A stretch of DNA of 9,505 nt, from assembly GCA_050732995.1 (NCBI GenBank), contig JBOHSA010000194.1, forward strand, positions 1 to 9,505, given 5' to 3'. This document shows, piece by piece, positions 1 through 5,302 of the stretch. Position 1 is the stretch's first letter. Each line of letters begins with the position of its first letter. A program made the translations under genes and the position numbers. Source of the DNA: JBOHSA01 sp050732995 (GTDB lineage Bacteria; Gemmatimonadota; Gemmatimonadetes; Gemmatimonadales; GWC2-71-9). The notes beneath the pieces are model-generated. The model saw only the letters and a program-made list of their open reading frames with translations. It had not been told where the DNA came from and ran no database searches.

Positions 1-26
1 GGGGGGGGGCGAGGGGGGGGGGGGGG
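1..26. repeat. Low-complexity poly-G tract at the window edge
   Basis: All but two of the first 26 bases are G; the exceptions are C at 10 and A at 12. A run GACCCCC follows at 28-34. In the gmhB frame the tract reads almost entirely as glycine, which is unlike the start of any GmhB I know, and it contains no ATG, GTG or TTG in that frame. It may be a genuine low-complexity stretch, or a sequencing or assembly artefact such as dark-cycle poly-G at a contig end. The sequence alone cannot decide between them. Confidence 0.75.
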
Positions 27-574
27 CGACCCCCCGGCGGGCGGTATTCCTCGACCGGGACGGCACCATCGTCGACGATCCCGGGTTCCTGCACGAGCCC
101 GGCCGGCTCCGGCTCCTGCCCGGCGCGGGCGACGCCATCCGGCGTCTCAACGACGCCGGCTTCGTGGTCGTCACCGTGAGCAACCAATCGGGGATCGCGC
201 AGGGGTTGTACGACGAGGCGGCCTACGCCGCCGTGCAGCGCCGGCTCGTCGAGCTCCTGGCCGGCCACCGGGCCCGGCTCGACGCCGCCTACTTCTGCCC
301 CCATCACCCCGAGATCGACGGGCCCTGTCCGTGTCGCAAGCCCGGGACGAAGCTGTTCGAGGACGCCCGGGCGGCGCTGGCGATCGATTTCGCGCGCTCG
401 TTCTGGGTGGGTGACCGGCTGAGCGACGTCGAGCCCGCGCGGCAGCTCGGCGGCCACGGTCTGCTCGTCGTCACGGGCAAGGGCGCGCTGCACCAGGAGC
501 AGGCTCGCACTCTGGGGTTCCCCGTCGTCCGGGACCTGGCGGCCGCGGCGGACGAGATCGTGCGGGCGGAGTGA
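2..574 (+). CDS. gmhB: D-glycero-beta-D-manno-heptose 1,7-bisphosphate 7-phosphatase (5' partial)
   Basis: HAD-superfamily phosphatase that removes the C7 phosphate of heptose 1,7-bisphosphate in the cytoplasm, a step in making ADP- or GDP-heptose for lipopolysaccharide or glycoproteins. The frame is open from the window edge to TGA at 572-574. Counting from base 2, motif I is FLDRDGT (Asp18 nucleophile, Asp20 acid/base). Motif II is SNQSG, with Ser where Thr is commoner. The zinc-binding loop is CPHHP...CPCRKP, which is characteristic of GmhB and the related histidinol-phosphatase, and motif IV is VGDRLSD. E. coli GmhB is about 190 residues with DRDG near residue 11, so only a few residues should precede the visible part. 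No in-frame start codon lies between 2 and 46, so the start is upstream or is obscured by the poly-G tract. A HisB-type phosphatase is the main alternative; nothing nearby suggests histidine synthesis. Confidence 0.88.
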   Translation, partial: GGGEGGGGATPRRAVFLDRDGTIVDDPGFLHEPGRLRLLPGAGDAIRRLNDAGFVVVTVSNQSGIAQGLYDEAAYAAVQRRLVELLAGHRARLDAAYFCPHHPEIDGPCPCRKPGTKLFEDARAALAIDFARSFWVGDRLSDVEPARQLGGHGLLVVTGKGALHQEQARTLGFPVVRDLAAAADEIVRAE

Positions 575-623
575 TTGTGCGGCCGGCGTGCGCTCGGCAG
601 ATTTGGGCACCACCCTGATCGTC

Positions 624-628
624 AGGAG
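624..628 (+). promoter_or_regulatory. Shine-Dalgarno AGGAG deciding the start of the PPC protein
   Basis: AGGAG ends four bases before GTG at 633-635. The frame is also open from an earlier GTG at 588, but that codon has no such site, and starting there would put 15 extra residues in front of the signal peptide. The 633 start is therefore preferred. Confidence 0.65.
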
Positions 629-632
629 CCGC

Positions 633-1109
633 GTGACGGCCCACCACATCCTCGCCACCCTCCTCGTGCTGCAAGGCGCGCCCGCGGCCTCGATCCCGCT
701 CGCGGTGGGCCGGACCGTCACGCAGGCGGCGCCCGGCGCGCGCGCGCTCGCCGTCGGCCAGTCCGCGCAGGGCCAGTTGACCCGCGGGGACACGTTCCGC
801 GAGTCGGATAGCACCTACGCGCAGTCGTGGACCCTCGAAGGCCGCGCCGGTCAGATCGTGACCATCGATCTCGAGTCGGACGCGTTCGACGCCTTCCTCT
901 TCCTCTCGGGCCCGGGGCTCGAGCGGCCGCTCCAGGACGACGATTCGGGCGGCACCTGCAATGCCCGGCTGACCACGAACTTCACGCAAGGCGGGACGTT
1001 CACGGTCGTGGTGAACAGCGCCGAGAAGTACGGCACCGGGCGGTTCACGCTGAGCGTGACGTCCGGCGCCAAGCCGAAGTCGCTCTCACCCTGCAGCCGC
1101 AGCCAGTGA
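633..1109 (+). CDS. Small secreted protein with a pre-peptidase C-terminal (PPC)-like domain
   Basis: Predicted product of 158 residues. Residues 1-19 form a Sec-type signal peptide (MTAHHILATLLVLQGAPAAS), with likely cleavage near the APAAS site. Residues about 40-145 resemble the bacterial PPC beta-sandwich: a GQSAQGQL opening, a WTLEGRAGQIVTIDLES core strand, DAFDAFLFLSGPG, a DDDSGG turn, and closing strands GGTFTVVVNSAE...GRFTLSV. PPC domains usually sit at the end of exported proteases or other hydrolases and are processed or bind ligands. Here the domain stands alone with no catalytic partner. Two cysteines (in GGTCNAR and near the C terminus) could form a disulphide in the periplasm. 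It lies 58 bases after gmhB and overlaps purN by four bases. The molecular role is unknown; the domain call rests on sequence pattern only. Confidence 0.7.
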   Translation: MTAHHILATLLVLQGAPAASIPLAVGRTVTQAAPGARALAVGQSAQGQLTRGDTFRESDSTYAQSWTLEGRAGQIVTIDLESDAFDAFLFLSGPGLERPLQDDDSGGTCNARLTTNFTQGGTFTVVVNSAEKYGTGRFTLSVTSGAKPKSLSPCSRSQ

Positions 1110-1789
1110 TCCCCCCCTGGGTCCGCGTCGCCGTCCTGGTCTCGGGCGGCGGCACGAACCTGCAGGCCTTGCTGGACGCGTTTGGCCCTCCGCCCCCCGC
1201 GCCCCCCCTACCCCCGCCCCTGATCACGGTGGCCCGGGTCGTCGCCAGCCGCGCGGGGCTGGGAGCGCTCGAGCGCGCGCGCTGCGGAGGCGTTCCGGCC
1301 GTCACCCTGCGCGACCCGGCCGACCCGGTCGCGCTGCTCGCCGCGCTGGAAGAAATCGACCTCGTGGTGCTCGCCGGGTACCTGAAGCTCGTGCCGGCCC
1401 CGGTCGTGGCCCGTTTTCTCCGCCGCATGATTAATATCCATCCGGCGTTGCTGCCCGCCTTCGGCGGACCGGGCATGTACGGCCGCCGTGTGCACGAAGC
1501 CGTGCTCGCCAGCGGCGTCACGGTCACGGGGGCCACCGTGCACTACGTTGACGAGCAGTACGACCGGGGGCCGATCATCGCCCAATGGCCGGTGCCGGTC
1601 CGGCCCGACGACACACCTGACACACTCGCGGCCCGGGTGGTCGCGGTCGAGCACCAACTCCTGCCGGCCGTCGTCCGGGAGCTCGCCCGGCGTGGCCTCC
1701 CGGCGGAACCGGTGCGGCTGTGCGCGGAGGGGGCGGGGTTTGGATCGGCGGGCGAGGCAGCGGTAAGGATCACACAGGCGACGGAATGA
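1106..1789 (+). CDS. purN: Phosphoribosylglycinamide formyltransferase (GAR transformylase)
   Basis: Cytoplasmic enzyme of purine synthesis that transfers the formyl group of 10-formyltetrahydrofolate to GAR, giving FGAR. The 227-residue product opens with the phosphate-binding loop VLVSGGGTNLQALLDAF (residues 10-26), followed by VVASRAG and LVVLAGYLKLVP. The active site is INIHPALLP, with Asn110 and His112, and the folate-loop Asp149 lies in YVDEQYDRGPII; these match E. coli Asn106, His108 and Asp144. The start GTG overlaps the preceding stop (GTGA), no Shine-Dalgarno is visible, and the first family-like residues follow immediately, so translation is probably coupled to the PPC gene. An odd feature is a Pro-rich insertion at residues 28-38, at the point where the family normally has a short loop before the second beta strand. 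The last codons fall inside an octamer inverted repeat shared with the next gene. Confidence 0.95.
   Translation: MIPPWVRVAVLVSGGGTNLQALLDAFGPPPPAPPLPPPLITVARVVASRAGLGALERARCGGVPAVTLRDPADPVALLAALEEIDLVVLAGYLKLVPAPVVARFLRRMINIHPALLPAFGGPGMYGRRVHEAVLASGVTVTGATVHYVDEQYDRGPIIAQWPVPVRPDDTPDTLAARVVAVEHQLLPAVVRELARRGLPAEPVRLCAEGAGFGSAGEAAVRITQATE
1187..1220 (+). repeat. C-rich low-complexity tract encoding a Pro-rich loop in purN
   Basis: This stretch is nearly all cytosine, with runs of six and seven C. It encodes PPPPAPPLPPPL (residues 28-39) of PurN. The complementary strand carries several G runs able to form a quadruplex. The frame resumes with normal PurN sequence on both sides, so if the tract length is wrong it must be wrong by a multiple of three. 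Confidence 0.7.
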
Positions 1790-1869
1790 CGGAATGGGGG
1801 TGGCGATGAAAGCGTCCGCGCGCGTGGCTCTTGCATTAGCTACCCTTTCCGTCCTTCCGTCCTTCCGTC
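1780..1869. repeat. Octamer-unit inverted repeat around the start of the first M42-like gene
   Basis: The left arm at 1780-1798 is two copies of GACGGAAT plus GGG. The right side at 1846-1869 is three octamers, TTTCCGTC then CTTCCGTC twice. Pairing 1780-1798 with 1843-1861 matches 17 of 19 positions, leaving a loop of about 44 bases. The left arm spans the purN stop and ends just before the next ribosome site. The right arm encodes the end of the next protein's signal peptide. Period 8 cannot follow codon structure. The unit GACGGAAT differs from the unit in the following gene, but the layout is the same. Confidence 0.75.
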
Positions 1870-2639
1870 CCCTGCCGGCACAAGACGTCAGCCAGCTCGC
1901 GGAGCGTTTCGCCCGCATGATCGCCGTCACCGGGTACGAGCAGGCGATGACCGACTCGCTGCTCACCCTGTTGCCGGGGAGCACACGGGATCGAGCGGGC
2001 AACGTTACGCTGGTGCTGGGGGGCGGCGCGCCGCGGCGGCTCGTGGCCTGCCCCCTGGACGAGCTGGGTTACGTCGTCGGGAACGTCCTGGACGACGGCT
2101 ACCTCACGCTGCGGCGGGTAGGTACGTCGCGGGCCAACCCGCTGTTCGACCAGCAGCTCGAGGGACACCGCGTGACGTTGGTGGGCGGTCACGGGCCCGT
2201 GCCCGGCGTCGTCGCGGTGCGGTCGACCCACTTGAACCGCGGGCGCCCCGCCGCGACGGACCCGCCGTTCACGGTGGACAATGCGTACGTGGACGTCGGG
2301 GCCCAATCGGCGGACGAGGTCGCGGCGCTCGGGCTGCGCGTGCTCACGCCCGTCGCCCTCGCCAAGCGGCCCCACCGCTACGGCGCTCGCCTGCTCGCCG
2401 CCGCGGTGCTCGGCCGGCCGCGCGTCCGCGGGACCGTCGTCGCGGCGTTCACCGTCCAGAGCCAGTACGCCACGAACGCCGGTCTCGGCGGCGTCAAGGC
2501 GCTGCAAGGCCCGTTCGACGAAGTAAAAGAGCTGACGCTGCCGGTGCGCTTCCCCGACACGGCGGTCGAGACGGTGTCGCTCGCCGAGGCCGAGGCGCTG
2601 CGGCGGGAGGTCGTGGCGTGGCTGGGAGGTGGGCGATGA
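1806..2639 (+). CDS. Secreted M42-like protein lacking metal ligands (probable pseudoenzyme)
   Basis: Predicted product of 277 residues with a signal peptide (residues 1-25, ending LPSFRPLPAQ), then a fold similar to the M42 peptidase encoded immediately downstream. Landmarks align with that neighbour: AGNVTLVLG with AGNLWVRVG, CPLDELGYV (82-90) with AHLDEIGFRV, TVQSQYATNAGLGG (216-229) with STREEIGLEGA, and LPVRFPDTAVETVSL (245-259) with PLRYSHSPAEVIDL. In these alignments the metal-binding or catalytic positions are replaced: His to Pro83, Glu-Glu to Ser219-Gln220, His to Asp251. The FDDR motif is absent, and the roughly 85-residue segment carrying the last Asp ligand is missing, which explains the short length. 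The frame is intact with normal high-GC codon use, so decay by neutral drift is not evident. Start: ATG at 1806 after GGGGGTGG; ATG at 1794 would add four residues. The stop overlaps the next start (ATGA). Its role is unknown; partner or regulator of the downstream peptidase is a guess. Confidence 0.75.
   Translation: MKASARVALALATLSVLPSFRPLPAQDVSQLAERFARMIAVTGYEQAMTDSLLTLLPGSTRDRAGNVTLVLGGGAPRRLVACPLDELGYVVGNVLDDGYLTLRRVGTSRANPLFDQQLEGHRVTLVGGHGPVPGVVAVRSTHLNRGRPAATDPPFTVDNAYVDVGAQSADEVAALGLRVLTPVALAKRPHRYGARLLAAAVLGRPRVRGTVVAAFTVQSQYATNAGLGGVKALQGPFDEVKELTLPVRFPDTAVETVSLAEAEALRREVVAWLGGGR
2624..2630 (+). promoter_or_regulatory. Shine-Dalgarno GGGAGGT deciding the start of the intact M42 gene
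   Basis: GGGAGGT ends five bases before ATG at 2636-2638, which itself overlaps the preceding TGA as ATGA. An in-frame GTG at 2618 lies upstream of this site and would add six residues, so the ATG is preferred. Confidence 0.65.
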
Positions 2640-3754
2640 AGGCGGTCAGGCGGGCGGGCGGCCGGGCGGCCAGGACCGCGGCGGTGGTGGCATGCCTCGT
2701 GACCGCCTTACCGCCTGACCGCCTGACCGCCCAGGACCCCACCCGCCTCGCTGAGGCCGAGTCCGTGCTCGCCGTGCTGGTCGAGACCTACGGAGTCTCA
2801 GGCGCCGAAGGGCCGGTGCGCGAAGCGGTCAAGCGTCTGCTCCCCGCGTGGGCCCGGAGCGAGACCGATTCCGCGGGGAACCTCTGGGTGCGGGTCGGCC
2901 GGGGCGAGCCGCTGGTGGTCTTCGTCGCCCACCTCGACGAGATCGGCTTCCGGGTGGATTCGATCGCCGGAGACGGCACGCTCCGCGTGACCAGTCGGGG
3001 CGGCTTCTTTCCTTCCCTGTTCGAGGCGAAGCCCGTCCTCGTGCACACCGCGCGGGGCCCGGTGGCCGGGATCTTCTTGCCGCGGGACTCGGGGACGGCG
3101 CGCCGCGCGCCGCCCCCGCTCCGGGTGAGCCTCGGCACGACCACGCGCGCGGCGACCGAATCCCTCGGGGTCCGCTCGGGACACACGATCACCATGCCGA
3201 AGCAGTACGTGCGCCTCGCGGGCACGCGCGCCACCGGCCGGTCGTTCGACGACCGCGTCGGCTCGGCCGCGCAGATCCTCGCTCTGCGCCACCTCGACCG
3301 CGTCCGGCTCACGCACGAGGTGGCGTTCATCTGGAGCACGCGGGAGGAGATCGGCCTCGAGGGCGCGCGAGTCGCCGCGGCCGCCCTCGGCACGACCCCG
3401 AAGCGGGTGCACGCGGTGGACACCTTCGTCTCCGCCGACTCGCCGCTCGAGCTGCCCAACTTCGCCCGCGCGCCGATCGGCCGCGGCGCCGTGGCGCGCG
3501 CGCTCGACAATTCGTCCGTGACCCCGCCCGCCTACGTCGATTCGCTCGCCGCGCTCGCCCGCGCGCGGGGCATCGCCTTGCAGATCGGCACCACCAACGG
3601 CGGCAACGACGGCTCGGTATTCACCCCCTTCGGGGTGGTGGACGTGCCGATCGCCTGGCCGCTGCGCTACTCGCACTCCCCCGCCGAAGTGATCGACCTG
3701 CGCGACGTCGTGAGCCTGGCCGACCTCGTGCGCGCGATCGCCGAGTCCTGGTGA
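2636..3754 (+). CDS. Exported M42-family (glutamyl/tetrahedral-type) metalloaminopeptidase
   Basis: Predicted dinuclear zinc or cobalt aminopeptidase of 372 residues, close to the usual M42 length. All family landmarks are visible: metal ligand His99 in AHLDEIGF, the bridging Asp in GRSFDDRVGSA (205/206), the catalytic base and ligand pair Glu237-Glu238 in STREEIGLEGA, Asp262 in VHAVDTFVS, and His347 in PLRYSHSPAEVID. The TNGGNDGS stretch (321-327) also fits the family. Unlike typical cytosolic M42 enzymes (FrvX, TET), it has a basic N-terminal segment, a short hydrophobic stretch and LPPDRLTAQD near residues 25-34, consistent with Sec export. VVAC (17-20) also resembles a lipobox, but its hydrophobic region is short. 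An octamer inverted repeat covers codons 2-32. The gene starts on the stop of its degenerate paralogue and ends on the purH start (GTGA). The exact peptide substrate cannot be deduced. Confidence 0.87.
   Translation: MKAVRRAGGRAARTAAVVACLVTALPPDRLTAQDPTRLAEAESVLAVLVETYGVSGAEGPVREAVKRLLPAWARSETDSAGNLWVRVGRGEPLVVFVAHLDEIGFRVDSIAGDGTLRVTSRGGFFPSLFEAKPVLVHTARGPVAGIFLPRDSGTARRAPPPLRVSLGTTTRAATESLGVRSGHTITMPKQYVRLAGTRATGRSFDDRVGSAAQILALRHLDRVRLTHEVAFIWSTREEIGLEGARVAAAALGTTPKRVHAVDTFVSADSPLELPNFARAPIGRGAVARALDNSSVTPPAYVDSLAALARARGIALQIGTTNGGNDGSVFTPFGVVDVPIAWPLRYSHSPAEVIDLRDVVSLADLVRAIAESW
2641..2731. repeat. Octamer-unit inverted repeat across the signal-peptide codons of the M42 gene
   Basis: The left arm at 2641-2669 has four GGCGG blocks spaced at 8 bases (units GGCGGTCA, GGCGGGCG, GGCGGCCG and the start of a fourth). 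The right arm at 2703-2731 has CCGCCTTA, CCGCCTGA, CCGCCTGA and CCGCC. The four blocks pair in register, with the outer 13 bases (GGCGGTCAGGCGG) perfect and 24 of 29 positions matching overall. The loop is 33 bases. The repeat starts two bases after the ATG at 2636-2638, and the right arm encodes the end of the signal peptide. Confidence 0.8.
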
Positions 3755-5292
3755 GAGCGCTCCTCTCGGTGTCGGACAAGCGGGGGATCGTCGCGTTCGC
3801 GCGCGAGCTCGTCCGCCTGGGATGGGACATCGTCTCGACCGGCGGCACCGCCGAGGCCCTCCGGCGCGAGGGCGTCCCCGTCGTCCCGATCGAGCAGGTC
3901 ACCGGGTTCCCGGAGCTGCTGGACGGCCGGGTGAAGACGCTGCATCCCAAGGTGCACGGCGGGCTCCTGGCCCGCCGCGACCATCCCGGGGACGTCGCGG
4001 CCCTGCGGGAGCACGGCATCGCGCCCATCGACCTCGTGGCGGTGAACCTGTACCCGTTCCGGGAGACCGTGGCGCGGCCCGAGACGACGCTCGCCCAGGC
4101 GATCGAGCAGATCGACATCGGCGGCCCGGCCATGCTGCGCTCGGCGGCGAAGAACCACCCGGCGGTGATCGTCGTGGTGGACCCGGACGACTATCCCGCG
4201 GTCCTCGCCGGGCTCCGCGAGACGGCCGGTATCGGGGTCGAGCGGCGCCGCGCATTGGCAGCCAAAGTCTTCGCCCACACCGCCGCGTACGACGCCGCGA
4301 TTCTGGCCTACCTCACGCGCTCGACGGAGGCGCTGCCGCCCCGGCTCACGCTGCTCCTCGACCGGCGGCAGCCGCTGCGCTACGGCGAGAACCCGCACCA
4401 GCGCGCCGCGTTGTACGCGACCGACGAGCTCCGCGGGATCCGGGACCTGCGCCAGCTCCACGGCAAGGAGTTGTCGTTCAACAATCTGCTCGACTTGGAC
4501 GCCGCGGTGTCGGCGGTGGCGCCCTGGGGCCCGGACGACCGGCCGGCCTGCGCGATCATCAAGCACACGACGCCCTGCGGCCTCGCCCTCGGGCAGCACG
4601 CCGCCGATGCCTTCGGGCGGGCGCTCGCCACCGACCGCACGTCGGCCTTCGGGTCGGTGATCGCGTTCAATACGGTGGTCGACCGGGCGGCGGCCGAGGC
4701 GATGCGCGAGCTGTTCGTCGAGGTCGTGGTCGCGCCGCGGATCGCGCCCGACGCCCTCGCCGTCTTCCAGACGAAGCAGAACCTCCGCGTGGTGGAGCTG
4801 CCCCGCCCCGACGACCAGCCGAGCTGGGATTTCAAGCGAGTGCGCGGCGGCTTTCTCGTGCAGGACCGTTTCTGTCATGGCGGGGTAGCCGACGAGGCGC
4901 AATGGAAGGTCGTCACGCGCCGCCGGCCCACGGAGGCGGAATGGAACGACCTGCGCTTCGCCTGGGCGGCGGTCGGAGCAGTCAAGTCGAACGCAATCCT
5001 TCTCGCCAAGGGCGAGGCCGCGATCGGCATCGGCGCCGGCCAGATGTCGCGGGTCGATGCGTCGTTCCTGGCCGTGCACAAGGCGAAGCTCGGGGGCCAC
5101 GATCCCCGGGGCGCCGCCCTGGCGAGCGACGCCTTCTTCCCGTTCCGGGACGGCGTGGACGAGGTGGCCGGCGCGGGCGTCGCCGCGATCATCCAGCCGG
5201 GCGGCTCGGTGAAAGACGCCGAGGTCATCGCCGCCGCCGACGAGCACGGCCTCGCGATGGTCGTGACCGGCACCCGGCAGTTTCGGCACTGA
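3751..5292 (+). CDS. purH: Bifunctional AICAR formyltransferase / IMP cyclohydrolase
   Basis: Cytoplasmic enzyme of 513 residues that performs the last two steps of de novo purine synthesis: formylation of AICAR with 10-formyl-THF, then ring closure to IMP. The N-terminal MGS-like cyclohydrolase domain (about 1-195) shows LLSVSDKRGI, VSTGGTAEAL, GRVKTLHPKVHGGLLARRD and IDIGGPAMLRSAAKNH. The C-terminal transformylase domain shows RYGENPHQ, LSFNNLLDLDAA, the catalytic pair Lys271-His272 in IKHTTPCGLALG, TSAFGSVIAFN, GAGQMSRVD, SDAFFPFRDGVDE and a normal end at VTGTRQFRH. The length is normal and no key residue is missing. The GTG start overlaps the stop of the M42 gene (GTGA) and has no evident Shine-Dalgarno, so translation is probably coupled. 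It shares the operon with purN, but two peptidase-family genes lie between them. Confidence 0.97.
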   Translation: MRALLSVSDKRGIVAFARELVRLGWDIVSTGGTAEALRREGVPVVPIEQVTGFPELLDGRVKTLHPKVHGGLLARRDHPGDVAALREHGIAPIDLVAVNLYPFRETVARPETTLAQAIEQIDIGGPAMLRSAAKNHPAVIVVVDPDDYPAVLAGLRETAGIGVERRRALAAKVFAHTAAYDAAILAYLTRSTEALPPRLTLLLDRRQPLRYGENPHQRAALYATDELRGIRDLRQLHGKELSFNNLLDLDAAVSAVAPWGPDDRPACAIIKHTTPCGLALGQHAADAFGRALATDRTSAFGSVIAFNTVVDRAAAEAMRELFVEVVVAPRIAPDALAVFQTKQNLRVVELPRPDDQPSWDFKRVRGGFLVQDRFCHGGVADEAQWKVVTRRRPTEAEWNDLRFAWAAVGAVKSNAILLAKGEAAIGIGAGQMSRVDASFLAVHKAKLGGHDPRGAALASDAFFPFRDGVDEVAGAGVAAIIQPGGSVKDAEVIAAADEHGLAMVVTGTRQFRH

Positions 5293-5302
5293 TCCCAGGC
5301 CC

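Noticed and set aside
575..632. Promoter in the gap between gmhB and the PPC gene
   Set aside because: No convincing -35/-10 pair is visible in this 58-base gap. Only the AGGAG ribosome site is supported.
827..1105. In-frame upstream extension of purN through the PPC gene
   Set aside because: It lacks family similarity and overlaps a plausible secreted protein. PurN sequence begins right after the GTG at 1106.
2636..2672. Twin-arginine (Tat) signal in the M42 protein
   Set aside because: Arg-Arg is present at residues 5-6, but the following residues (AGG) do not fit the Tat consensus and no Phe-Leu-Lys type context is seen.
2703..2734. Possible CRISPR-like short repeats
   Set aside because: The units are 8 bases, contiguous without spacers, and lie inside a coding region. 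They do not fit a CRISPR array.
2848..3750. In-frame upstream extension of purH through the M42 gene
   Set aside because: The extension is Arg/Pro-rich out-of-frame translation of the M42 gene. PurH homology begins exactly at the GTG at 3751.
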